The notes beneath the pieces were generated by a model. It worked only from the letters and a program-made list of their open reading frames with translations, ran no database searches and was not told the origin of the DNA. Position numbers and translations under genes: made by a program. A stretch of DNA of 41,828 bases, from contig REDW01000096.1 in the NCBI GenBank assembly GCA_007693325.1, positions 1 to 41,828 on the forward strand. The letters are read 5' to 3'. Shown one piece after another: positions 24,591 to 32,424 of this stretch (positions within the stretch are counted from its first letter, which is position 1; every line of letters starts with the position of its first letter). This DNA is from Spirochaetaceae bacterium. GTDB taxonomy: Bacteria; Spirochaetota; Spirochaetia; DSM-27196; PWMO01.

Positions 24591-25670
24591 TTTGATACGC
24601 CCCAAACCCATTGCCCTCAGCATCCAGCGCGGCAGTGGTTTGTGCGGATCGCGGCGCCTCAGGTCGAGATACCAGCCGAGACGCTTGATAATCGGCACCT
24701 TGTGTGTCTCGACGAACTCGATCAACGTGCCGTCACTGTCCTCGAGATACGCAAACCTGCCGCCGGCCTCACCCATATCAAAGGTCTCGCCGCTGTCTAC
24801 GGTGAACGGAAACCCGGCAGAAGCAGCCGCGGCCTTCAAACCGCTCATACCTGCCACATCGAAGCACAGATGAATGAAGCCCATGTCGCCCCAGTAGCGG
24901 TCCGCGAAAATGCGGCGGCCGGGATGATCGAGCGCCTGCACCAGCTCGATGGTAGTTGGCCCCAGCAGCTCGGCAAAGGCGCCGCTGCGCGGCCGGCTGT
25001 GGCCCAGCAATACGCGGCGCAACGCAGCGTTGCCACCGGGCAGATGCTCGAGATCTTCGAAACGGCCGCTTTCATCGTATATGACAGCGTCGTACCCGAG
25101 AAGGTCGCGGTACAGACCGAGCGAGGCACCGATATCCGAGACACCGATAGTTGCCCCGCTGACACCACCGGTCAGCGAGGCCCCGGGGCGCGAAAACCAG
25201 CGCTCGCCGCCCTGCACCACCTCGAACACAAACCCGTGCACATCGCTTACAAAGAGGTGCTTGTTACCCGCGGGGTCAACGCTGGTAGAACCCAGCAGCG
25301 TGACTCTGGCGTTGCGCAGACGTTGCTCAACCAGAGCCACATCGGGCGCCTTGATTTTAGTAGTCAGGATTCCGAGGTCCCCAAGCGCCGGTTGGAAGGC
25401 CGGCGGTGAGCAGATACGGCTGGTATACTGCCAGATCTCAAAGCCGCCGCCGCCCGCCATGTTGAGCGCCAGCGCGGCATCGCGGCTGTGGACGCTGCCC
25501 CCGGTGTAGCGCGTCATCAACGGCGCCTCGGCAGCTTCCTGGAAGACCGGAACGTCCATATTGAAGTGTCTGCGATACCACAGCCAGGCGCTCTGCTTGT
25601 TTGGCACACCAACGCCGATCTGCTGAATTCCACTGATGGACCATTCTGGATTCTCGTGTGTAGAGGACAT
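24564..25670 (-). CDS. Two-domain VOC (glyoxalase/dioxygenase superfamily) protein
   Basis: 368 residues from the ATG at 25670; in-frame starts at 25679 and 25706 (TTG) are possible. Two vicinal-oxygen-chelate modules are visible: about 13-150 (GIQQIGVGVPNKQSAWLWYR to HLFVSDVHGFVFEVVQG) and about 165-320 (GATIGVSDIGASLGLYRDLL to AYLEDSDGTLIEFVE). Each has a Glu near its end (FEVV, IEFVE) and the second has GFIHLCFDV with a His, as expected for metal ligands. Substrate is unknown. It is convergent with the sulfonolipid pair, and 58 bp follow the upstream membrane-protein gene. Confidence 0.72.
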   Translation of the reverse strand: MSSTHENPEWSISGIQQIGVGVPNKQSAWLWYRRHFNMDVPVFQEAAEAPLMTRYTGGSVHSRDAALALNMAGGGGFEIWQYTSRICSPPAFQPALGDLGILTTKIKAPDVALVEQRLRNARVTLLGSTSVDPAGNKHLFVSDVHGFVFEVVQGGERWFSRPGASLTGGVSGATIGVSDIGASLGLYRDLLGYDAVIYDESGRFEDLEHLPGGNAALRRVLLGHSRPRSGAFAELLGPTTIELVQALDHPGRRIFADRYWGDMGFIHLCFDVAGMSGLKAAAASAGFPFTVDSGETFDMGEAGGRFAYLEDSDGTLIEFVETHKVPIIKRLGWYLDLRRRDPHKPLPRWMLRAMGLGRIKDQPEQTPG

Positions 25671-25728
25671 GCGGCGCATCGTAGCAAGCCACGGCGCGTT
25701 GCGCAAGCGCTGTGCCGGACTCCGCGGT

Positions 25729-26340
25729 TCAGATGAAAAGCAGCAACCAGTTCAGCCCGATAAGCGTACCCATCAGCGCGTACCCCAATACGGTAGTGGG
25801 CACCTGCTGCACAACGGCTTCAGACTTCTGCTGTCCCGGAACGTAGAGCTCGGTGAGCACATCATCGATGCTGCCGATCAGCCGTCGCGCTTCGATACGC
25901 TTCTTGCCCTCGATGATCCGCTCAAAGTAGAAAAACACGCGCGCCACCAGTCCGCCGAGCTTACCGGGCAGACGCAGATCGGGCCTGATAGAGAACAGCG
26001 AGATAAACACCAGCCCGACGATGGTGAACCCCTTCATCAACCCGTTGCGCAGCGCAACGCTGGTTACCTGGAGTGGACCGATACTCAGCACTACCCGCCC
26101 GATCGGGGTCAGCAGATTGAAGAAGGTTATCGATGCAACCATGATCGCAAAATAGAGCCACATGATGCGCTTACCGGCCAGGTAGACCAGACCGGAGAAC
26201 AGCAGTACCTGCCCAATGCGGACATAGAGCGAGGGTTGCAGCAGGTACGCCGGCAGAAGCAGTCCACCGGTCAGAAACAGATGCGACGCGCTCAGCTGCT
26301 GCCGCAGGCGATTGGGTGGTTTTGGCTTACGAGGGCGCAT
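25729..26340 (-). CDS. Polytopic membrane protein, possibly ECF-T-like
   Basis: 203 residues from the ATG at 26340, overlapping the Gx transporter gene by 14 nt. A basic N-terminus precedes four or five hydrophobic segments (LFLTGGLLLPAYLL, IGQVLLFSGLVYLA, IMWLYFAIMVASITF, MKGFTIVGLVFISLF, and a C-terminal LGYALMGTLIGLNWLLLF). Between them is a charged loop, GLVARVFFYFERI then EGKKRIEARR, that recalls the coupling helices of CbiQ/EcfT transport subunits. That resemblance is weak. Coupling to a Gx/ECF-S-like neighbour suggests the two work as one transporter. Confidence 0.5.
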   Translation of the reverse strand: MRPRKPKPPNRLRQQLSASHLFLTGGLLLPAYLLQPSLYVRIGQVLLFSGLVYLAGKRIMWLYFAIMVASITFFNLLTPIGRVVLSIGPLQVTSVALRNGLMKGFTIVGLVFISLFSIRPDLRLPGKLGGLVARVFFYFERIIEGKKRIEARRLIGSIDDVLTELYVPGQQKSEAVVQQVPTTVLGYALMGTLIGLNWLLLFI

Positions 26341-26860
26341 AGTAATCTCTGACGGTAGCCAGCCAGCGCGACTGTTCGGCAAAGCGCGCTGCGAAAAGGC
26401 CTACCGCTACCCCACTTGCAGCACCGAGCGTCATGAAGGGCGGCGCGATAATCCAGGCGCTACGGCCGAAGATGAAGGTGACCGACAGAAATATCTGCAC
26501 GGCGTTGCTGGCCAGCGCGCCAAAAACACTCACTCCCACCAGTGAAATGTGGTTTCGGCACAGGTGCCAGGCGGCCAGCATCACAATTGCACTTGAGAAC
26601 GACCCGGCGGTGGAAAAAAGAAAGACGTAAGAGGCCAGCGTTCCGTTGATCAGCCCGTGCCCGAGCACCTTCAGTAGCACCAGCAGCAGAACGTAGCCCG
26701 GCGAGAAGAGCTTGATTGTAATCAGCACCGGCAGATTTGCCAGACCCAGGCGAAAGAACGGAAAAGGCTTCGGGAACAGATACTCGATTGTGGAAAAAAA
26801 CAGGCAGAGCGCACCCATGAAGGCGATGAGTTCCAGTTTCTCGTATTGGTGCTTGATCAC
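26327..26860 (-). CDS. Gx transporter family protein (heptaprenyl-diphosphate-synthase component I-like)
   Basis: 177 residues with five or six membrane helices. The pattern FPFFRLGLANLPVLITIKLF, GHGLINGTLASYVFLFSTAGSFSS and ALASNAVQIFLSVTFIFG fits the Pfam family called Hpre_diP_synt_I, now often annotated as Gx transporters and related to ECF substrate-binding S subunits. Despite the family name, synthase activity is unlikely. The start is GTG at 26860 in a 4-nt overlap (GTGA) with the PP2C gene. Cargo is unknown. Confidence 0.72.
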   Translation of the reverse strand: MIKHQYEKLELIAFMGALCLFFSTIEYLFPKPFPFFRLGLANLPVLITIKLFSPGYVLLLVLLKVLGHGLINGTLASYVFLFSTAGSFSSAIVMLAAWHLCRNHISLVGVSVFGALASNAVQIFLSVTFIFGRSAWIIAPPFMTLGAASGVAVGLFAARFAEQSRWLATVRDYYAPS

Positions 26861-27612
26861 TGTATTCGCGCAGCCACAAAGGTTATGTTGTCCCTGCCTC
26901 CGCCGGCCTTTGCCGACTCTACCAGCTCCTGGCCGGCCGAAGTCAGGTCTCCACTGGTTGATAGTACGTCCCAGATCACCGCGTCGTCAACCATGTCCGA
27001 GAGTCCGTCACTGCAGATCAGGAAGAGATCTCCGGGCGAGCTCTGAACTGCAACGCGAAAAAAGTCGATGAAGAACTCGTCCTGCGAACCGAAGCAATTG
27101 ACCAGGATGTTGCCGGGAATTCGCGGGTCACCGCTGAACTCGCGCAGGGTGTGATCACGCGACAGGCGGTGAAAGTGATTGCCTGAGCCCAAATAGAAGC
27201 GGCTATCGCCGGCGTGCGCAACGTACCAGCGCCCCTGGTAGTGAAACAGGACCGTTGCCGTGGTTGCCATTCCCTCGTAGCGCGGGTTCATGATGCCTTT
27301 GCGCAGCAACGCGTTGTGCGCGTCCAGACACGCCCGGCGCAGCGCCTGTTCCAGCTGCTCCTCATCGAGCTGGTTGTCGAGAGTGTTGACGCACTGCGCC
27401 AGCTGCTCGATCACGTAGCGGCTGGCGATTTCTCCGGCATTGCTGCCGCCGACACCGTCGGCAACGCCGAGCACCATTGCGCTCCCGTTGTCAACGCTTT
27501 CGATTGCCGAGAACACCCCATCGCGAATGAAGGTGCGGCCCACAACTGCGATATCTTCGTTATTGCTGCGAGCCAGTCCTACGTCGCTGGCCGCAACTAT
27601 TTCCAGCATCAT
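26857..27612 (-). CDS. PP2C-family serine/threonine phosphatase
   Basis: 251 residues, cytoplasmic. Metal and phosphate motifs occur in family order: SDVGLARSNNEDI, VADGVGGSNAGEIAS, GMATTATVLF (usually GMGTT), VAHAGDSRFYL, LSRDHT, ICSDGLSDMV and GGGRDNITFV. The set is complete, so activity is expected. The start at 27612 overlaps the stop of the EAL gene (TGATG), so the phosphatase is made together with a cyclic-di-GMP protein. A partner kinase is not in the window. Confidence 0.92.
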   Translation of the reverse strand: MMLEIVAASDVGLARSNNEDIAVVGRTFIRDGVFSAIESVDNGSAMVLGVADGVGGSNAGEIASRYVIEQLAQCVNTLDNQLDEEQLEQALRRACLDAHNALLRKGIMNPRYEGMATTATVLFHYQGRWYVAHAGDSRFYLGSGNHFHRLSRDHTLREFSGDPRIPGNILVNCFGSQDEFFIDFFRVAVQSSPGDLFLICSDGLSDMVDDAVIWDVLSTSGDLTSAGQELVESAKAGGGRDNITFVAARIQ

Positions 27613-29189
27613 CAGATCTCGACCTCGGCACTCGAGAGCGCCGCGGCGCGAAACGCCTGCAGAGTCATCGGCCGCTGAAAATAGTAGCCCTGGATGCAGC
27701 GGCATCCCTGCTGGTACAGATAGCTTGCCTGTTCATAGGTCTCGATTCCTTCCGCAACCACGCTGATACCCATGGATTCCGCCATCGAGAGTATTGCGCG
27801 CACAATGCCCTGCGTATTGCTGTTAATCAGCACATCTTCGATGAAACTCTTGTCCAGCTTTATGGTGCTGATCGGGAAGCGCTTCAGATAGTTGAGCGAG
27901 GAGTAGCCGGTACCGAAATCATCGATGGAAATCTGTATGCCCATCTCGTGGATGGCCTGAATCTTGCGGATAGAGTCATCGGGGTCGTCCATGACGCTGT
28001 TCTCGGTGACCTCCAGCTTCAACTGCGATGGATCGATATGGTTGCGACGCAGAACCCGCGATATATTCTCCAGCAGATAGTCATCCTTGAACTGCCGCGG
28101 CGACAGGTTGACCGTCACAAACAGCCGCTCGAGACGGGTACCGAGCCAGGTCTCGAGCTCCGCGGTTGCATTGAACAGCGCCCAATAGCCAATCGGCACA
28201 ATCAAGCCGGTCTCTTCGGCCAGCGGGATGAAACGCGCCGGGGCAACCATGCCGCGCGTAGGGTGTTTCCAGCGAATAAGCGCCTCAGCGCCTACGGTAT
28301 GGTAGTCGATGATGCCGCTCTTGATATCGTCGATTTCCACAAGCGGTTGGAAATAGAGTTCAAACTGCTTGTCGATCTCGCTTATCGCCTGTTCCTCGAG
28401 CGCCCGAATGATGTTGTTCTGCAACTCCATCTTCTCGATGACCTCATGACCCATCTCGGGATCGTAGATCATCACCGCACGCTGGCGCTTGACGGCCGCC
28501 GTCAGGGCGATATCCGCACTACGCAGCAGCATCCGCTTCGAACGCGCGTGTTCGGGGTAGCAGGCAACACCGCAGACGCAGCCTACAGCCAGCGAATAGT
28601 CGGGGAATTGCATCGGGCGCGAGACTTCCTTTACCACCCTGCGCGCAAAGTCGGCCACACTGGCCGGCGGACCGAGGTTTATCACCAGCATCACAAACTC
28701 ATGATCGCGGGTGTGGTAGAGACGCCCGTTGGAGGGCAGTTGTTCGCGCAGACGCTCGGCGGTGCGGTAGAGCAGCCACTCGCTGATTCCGGCTTCAGTG
28801 GTTTGCTTGATATTGTCGTAGCGCTCGTCGAGCCCCACTATGATGACGGTGACACTCTTGGCGGTTGGACTCTGCTCGGCTTCCTCGAGAATTGAATGAA
28901 TATCGCCGTCCATCACCACATGATTCGGCAATCCGGACTTGCGGTTGTAGATCAGCTGCTTCTCGAGCCGATTCTGCCGCCGCTCCTTCTGCTGAACGGC
29001 TTCGCTCAGCCGGCGAACCTGAGCCAGCGTCTCATTCAGCGAACTCTGCAGCTTGCCAACCGATCCCTCGAGAGCACGCACTCGCTGTTTGACATCCTCG
29101 GGCACGTCGTCACGCGACAGTATGTCGGCCAGACGGAGTTCCGAGGAAGCTGCATGAGATGCATTACTGTGACGCCGCTTGTCGATCAT
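27612..29189 (-). CDS. Degenerate GGDEF plus EAL protein (probable c-di-GMP phosphodiesterase)
   Basis: 525 residues from the ATG at 29189. A coiled coil (about 25-85) leads into a GGDEF-like domain whose signature has become TRDHEF, so cyclase activity is unlikely. The EAL domain follows and is intact: GAEALIRWKHP, VNLSPRQF, LEVTENSVM, IDDFGTGYSSLNYL, KLDKSFI, VVAEGIET and QGYYF. An upstream TTG at 29282 would add a hydrophobic stretch, but that segment runs through the divergent promoter, so I prefer 29189; the point is not settled. The GGDEF remnant may bind GTP or c-di-GMP as an allosteric site. Confidence 0.85.
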   Translation of the reverse strand: MIDKRRHSNASHAASSELRLADILSRDDVPEDVKQRVRALEGSVGKLQSSLNETLAQVRRLSEAVQQKERRQNRLEKQLIYNRKSGLPNHVVMDGDIHSILEEAEQSPTAKSVTVIIVGLDERYDNIKQTTEAGISEWLLYRTAERLREQLPSNGRLYHTRDHEFVMLVINLGPPASVADFARRVVKEVSRPMQFPDYSLAVGCVCGVACYPEHARSKRMLLRSADIALTAAVKRQRAVMIYDPEMGHEVIEKMELQNNIIRALEEQAISEIDKQFELYFQPLVEIDDIKSGIIDYHTVGAEALIRWKHPTRGMVAPARFIPLAEETGLIVPIGYWALFNATAELETWLGTRLERLFVTVNLSPRQFKDDYLLENISRVLRRNHIDPSQLKLEVTENSVMDDPDDSIRKIQAIHEMGIQISIDDFGTGYSSLNYLKRFPISTIKLDKSFIEDVLINSNTQGIVRAILSMAESMGISVVAEGIETYEQASYLYQQGCRCIQGYYFQRPMTLQAFRAAALSSAEVEI

Positions 29190-29224
29190 TGGACTTGCCC
29201 AACACGGTAATATAACACATGCGA

Positions 29225-29280
29225 CTAGCACAACCCCGGATACGGTATATAATATTGGCGTAGCAGAGGCAAATTGCCTC
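29225..29280 (+). promoter_or_regulatory. Promoter and operator-like palindrome of the PRC-barrel gene
   Basis: CTAGCA (29225-29230), a 17-nt spacer and a perfect TATAAT (29248-29253) form the promoter. Downstream, GAGGCAA (29266-29272) and TTGCCTC (29274-29280) make a perfect 7-1-7 palindrome in the leader, before AAGGAGG (29294-29300) and the ATG at 29306. Its place just after the expected transcription start suits a repressor site or a short leader hairpin. Confidence 0.55.
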
Positions 29281-29305
29281 AAAGTCGACCCGCAAGGAGG
29301 CGATT

Positions 29306-30073
29306 ATGATACACGGAATCCGCAAGATGCACGGCTTCAAGATCCACGCCACCGATGCCGAACTGGGGCACGTAGAGGACTGGTATTTTGACGACGAAGA
29401 TTGGGTTGTACGCTACCTGGTTGCCAAGACCGGTTTCTGGTTCCTGGGCAAAGAAGTACTGATTTCACCGCATTCGGTCACCGCGGTAGATTGGGACAAG
29501 CGCGAGGTCAACGTTAATCTCACCAAGCAGCAGGTGGAACAGAGCCCTGACATCGATACACACCAGCCGATCTCGCGCCGCAAAGAGAACGAATTTCATC
29601 TCTACTACAACGTTCCGGCCTACTGGGGCGGCCTGGGTCTGTGGGGACACGAGATGGTACCCAACGGCCGCCCATTGGACAGCGACGCAGACACCAGCGA
29701 GGCGTGTGCCGAGGAAGACGAGCACCTGCGCAGCGTTCGTGAAGTCATCGGCTATCGGCTGCACGCGGTGGACGGTGATTTGGCGCAGGTCAGTGACTTC
29801 CTGTTCGACGAACAAACCTGGGCGCTGCGCTACGTGCTGGCTCACCTCACCGGCCGCGGCGGTGGGCGCGCGATTGTGATTCCACCGAAGTTGGTCGATC
29901 ACGTAGTGTGGACGCGCGCTCACGTGGCCGTCAATGCCTCGCAGGAGCAGATTCTCTCGGCACCGGCGCTGGAAAAAGACCGCACAACCCTCGATCGCGA
30001 CTTCGAGACCCGCATTTTCAGCCACTACACAACTCACCCGTACTGGGTAAGCGAAGAGGCGCAGCGCGAGTAA
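29306..30073 (+). CDS. PRC-barrel domain protein
   Basis: 255 residues, soluble, acidic. Two PRC-barrel-like units are visible. The first spans about 1-75 (GFKIHATDAELGHVEDWYFDDEDWVVRY with the strand KEVLISPHSV). The second spans about 147-215 (GYRLHAVDGDLAQVSDFLFDEQTWALRY with AIVIPPKLVDHVVW). Such tandem PRC proteins are common in halotolerant and environmental bacteria and lack an assigned reaction; they are often stress-induced. It has its own strong promoter and Shine-Dalgarno. It ends 115 bp before the first flavoprotein gene and is probably not part of that operon. Confidence 0.82.
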   Translation: MIHGIRKMHGFKIHATDAELGHVEDWYFDDEDWVVRYLVAKTGFWFLGKEVLISPHSVTAVDWDKREVNVNLTKQQVEQSPDIDTHQPISRRKENEFHLYYNVPAYWGGLGLWGHEMVPNGRPLDSDADTSEACAEEDEHLRSVREVIGYRLHAVDGDLAQVSDFLFDEQTWALRYVLAHLTGRGGGRAIVIPPKLVDHVVWTRAHVAVNASQEQILSAPALEKDRTTLDRDFETRIFSHYTTHPYWVSEEAQRE

Positions 30074-30083
30074 CCCGCAAAGG

Positions 30084-30116
30084 AGCGCAATCTCACACTT
30101 CTGCCGGCTTTGCGCT
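30084..30116 (+). terminator. Possible hairpin after PRC-barrel gene
   Basis: AGCGCAA (30084-30090) and TTGCGCT (30110-30116) form a 7-bp stem with a 19-nt loop just after the PRC stop. The right arm touches the TTGACA of the next promoter. There is no T-run, so termination is doubtful. Confidence 0.25.
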
Positions 30117-30153
30117 TGACACGCGCCCCGTTTTGTATTATTTGTAGTTACAA
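30116..30153 (+). promoter_or_regulatory. Promoter with TTGTAGTTACAA operator (site 1)
   Basis: TTGACA (30116-30121), a 17-nt spacer and TATTTG (30139-30144). The last three bases of that -10 begin the 12-bp inverted repeat TTGTA-GT-TACAA (30142-30153). Bound protein would block the -10. The same repeat occurs at three other promoters between 33.8 and 39.6 kb, and site 4 has the identical -10/operator register. Confidence 0.6.
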
Positions 30154-30188
30154 GCATTGGCTTCGCAACGTTTAGAAGCGGGGGTAGC

Positions 30189-31673
30189 ATGTATTCACAC
30201 GACATCATCATCATTGGCGGTGGCGCCGCCGGTCTATCGGTAGCGTCGGGCTGCGCTCAACTGGGCATGAAAACGGCGGTGATCGAGCGCGAACACATGG
30301 GCGGCGACTGTCTGCATTTCGGCTGTGTTCCGAGCAAGACGCTGCTGCACATTGCAGCCCGGTTTGCTGCGCAGCGAGACGCGGCCGCGTTTTCGCATAA
30401 ACCGCCGGCTGCACTTGAGCCGCAGATGAGCGCCGTCAACGCCAGAATCGCTGCGGTTATCGGCAAGATCGCATTCCATGACTCACCCGAGCGCTTCCGG
30501 GCACTGGGTGCCGAGGTGTACCTGGGGAGCGGCAGCTTCATCTCAGAGCACGAAGTCGAGGTTGACGGCAGGCGTCTATCGGCAAGGACCATTGTGATCT
30601 CCACCGGCAGCCGCGCGGCAATTCCACCGGTGGAGGGTCTGGAGGGTGTGGGTTACCTGACCAACCGCGACGTCTTCTCTCTGGCGCAGCTGCCGCGCTC
30701 GCTGGCAATTCTGGGGGCGGGACCTATCGGGGTTGAACTCGGCCAGGCCTTTCGCAGGTTGGGTACGGAGGTGACAATAGTCGATATGGCGCCGCGGATT
30801 CTGCCACGCGATGACCCGGAGATGTCTGCAATTGTGGCCGCCCGGCTGGAGCGTGAAGGCATTCGCAGCATAATGAACGCCAGGGCCGAAAGGGTCTCTG
30901 CCGCCAACGGCGCAAAGCAGGTTGACCTCAGCACTACTGCAGCCGACGGTAGTAGCGAGACTCAGACGCTGTCAGCCGACGAAATTCTGGTTGCCGCGGG
31001 GCGAGTGGCTAACACGGACTCGCTCAATGCCGCTGCGGCCGGGATAGAGATAGGCCCTCGGGGCTATATTGCGGTTGACAACAAGCTGCGTTCCAACGTG
31101 CGCCACATCTACGCCATCGGCGACACTAACGGTACCTTTCCCTTCACCCACGTTGCCGGAGCCGAGGCTGCGCTGGTGGTACGGCGCGTTGCGCTGCACG
31201 CCGGCGGCAGCATGAATTACCGCTGCGTACCGTGGGTCAGCTACACCGATCCGGAGCTGGCCAGCGTTGGTCATTCCGAGGATAGCGCTACGCGCGAAGG
31301 CATCCAGCACCGTGTAGTGCGGCAGAGTTTCTCGGGCGTGGATCGAGCCCACGCCGAAGATGCCACCGACGGTCTGCTCAAGATAGTACTGGACCGCCGT
31401 GAACGGGTGATCGGCGTTCAGATTGCCGCTGCCGGGGCCGGAGAGCTGCTGAGCCCGGCGCTGCACGCGGTTTCCAAACGCTGGAAACTGTCGGCGTTTC
31501 GTAGCGCGATGACGCCCTACCCCACCATGGCAGAGGTATACGCGCGCGCGGTTTCGGCGCAGATGGCTCCCAGGCTGTTCAATCCGCGCATGCGCAAAAT
31601 TCTGCGAGCCGTGTTCCGCTATCGCGGTCCCGGACCGCAGTCAGCCGCTCAATCCGACACCCACAAGGAGTAG
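30189..31673 (+). CDS. MerA-like FAD/NAD(P) disulfide oxidoreductase
   Basis: 494 residues. The FAD site is IIIIGGGAAGLSVA, the redox disulfide is GGDCLHFGCVPSK (Cys41, Cys46), and the NAD(P) site is LAILGAGPIGVELGQAF. The second FAD motif is IYAIGDTNG, and a dimer domain occupies the last 130 residues. In glutathione-reductase relatives a His-Pro-Thr near the C-terminus supplies the catalytic base; here it reads PYPTMAEV, with Tyr instead of His. There is no N-terminal heavy-metal domain and no C-terminal Cys pair, so true mercuric reductase is unlikely. It is followed 3 nt later by the TVP38/TMEM64 gene, a pairing seen in many bacteria. Substrate unknown. Confidence 0.85.
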   Translation: MYSHDIIIIGGGAAGLSVASGCAQLGMKTAVIEREHMGGDCLHFGCVPSKTLLHIAARFAAQRDAAAFSHKPPAALEPQMSAVNARIAAVIGKIAFHDSPERFRALGAEVYLGSGSFISEHEVEVDGRRLSARTIVISTGSRAAIPPVEGLEGVGYLTNRDVFSLAQLPRSLAILGAGPIGVELGQAFRRLGTEVTIVDMAPRILPRDDPEMSAIVAARLEREGIRSIMNARAERVSAANGAKQVDLSTTAADGSSETQTLSADEILVAAGRVANTDSLNAAAAGIEIGPRGYIAVDNKLRSNVRHIYAIGDTNGTFPFTHVAGAEAALVVRRVALHAGGSMNYRCVPWVSYTDPELASVGHSEDSATREGIQHRVVRQSFSGVDRAHAEDATDGLLKIVLDRRERVIGVQIAAAGAGELLSPALHAVSKRWKLSAFRSAMTPYPTMAEVYARAVSAQMAPRLFNPRMRKILRAVFRYRGPGPQSAAQSDTHKE

Positions 31674-31676
31674 ACA

Positions 31677-32420
31677 ATGCAACCACACAAATCCGCCACA
31701 GCATTGACCAAGAATGTGCGAGTGGTGCTGTTTGTTGCCGCGGTCATCCTGATGCTGCTGCTCGGCTGGGCGCTGGATGCACCGCGGCACCTGCAGAATG
31801 CGTTGTTCTGGGTAGACAGTCTGGGTCTGTGGGGACCGGTAGTATACGTTGGCATTTACATCCTAGTGTGCATATTGATGATTCCCGGCTCGATCCTGAC
31901 CTTGGGAGCCGGAGCAGTATTCGGCGTATTGCGCGGCACCATCTATACTTCCGTCGGTTCCACCCTCGGTGCCACCGCTGCCTTCATGCTGGGCCGCTTT
32001 CTGCTGCGCGACTGGGTAAAACAGAAGGTTGAGACCAGTCCGCGGCTTGCAGCCGTTGATGAAGCGGTTGGCCGCGAGGGTGCCAGAATCGTTTTTCTGC
32101 TGCGTATGTCGCCGCTGGTGCCGTTCAGTATTTCCAACTATGTCTACGGTCTGACCCCGGTCAAGCTCGGACGCTACATCGTGGCGTCCTGGCTGGGAAT
32201 GATTCCCGGCACCATCATGTACGTCTATATCGGCTCGCTGGCACGACGCCTGGCCGAACTGGGCGCCGCGGAACGCAGCACCTCGCCTGCGGAATGGACG
32301 CTCTACGTTGTCGGCCTGATTGCCACGGTCATTGCAACCGTGCGGGTAACGGTGGTCGCCCGCCGTGCGCTCAAGCGGCGCGTCAGCCTCGATGAGCCGC
32401 CGCAGGAAGGCCAGGGCTGA
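31677..32420 (+). CDS. TVP38/TMEM64 (DedA-superfamily) membrane protein
   Basis: 247 residues with about five membrane segments. The family core is clear: MIPGSILTLGAGAVFGVLRGTI, STLGATAAFMLGRFLLRDWV, FLLRMSPLVPFSISNYVYGL and ASWLGMIPGTIMYVYIGSLA. The re-entrant regions and conserved Arg in FLLRMSP are as in YdjX/YdjZ of E. coli. Members are thought to move lipids or small molecules, and their cargo is mostly undefined. It is cotranscribed with the flavoprotein gene. It is convergent with the second flavoprotein gene, with 4 bp between the stops. Confidence 0.9.
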   Translation: MQPHKSATALTKNVRVVLFVAAVILMLLLGWALDAPRHLQNALFWVDSLGLWGPVVYVGIYILVCILMIPGSILTLGAGAVFGVLRGTIYTSVGSTLGATAAFMLGRFLLRDWVKQKVETSPRLAAVDEAVGREGARIVFLLRMSPLVPFSISNYVYGLTPVKLGRYIVASWLGMIPGTIMYVYIGSLARRLAELGAAERSTSPAEWTLYVVGLIATVIATVRVTVVARRALKRRVSLDEPPQEGQG

Positions 32421-32424
32421 CCTG

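Noticed and set aside
30189-31673. Annotation as mercuric reductase (merA)
   Set aside because: There is no heavy-metal-binding N-domain, no C-terminal vicinal Cys pair and no mer genes nearby.
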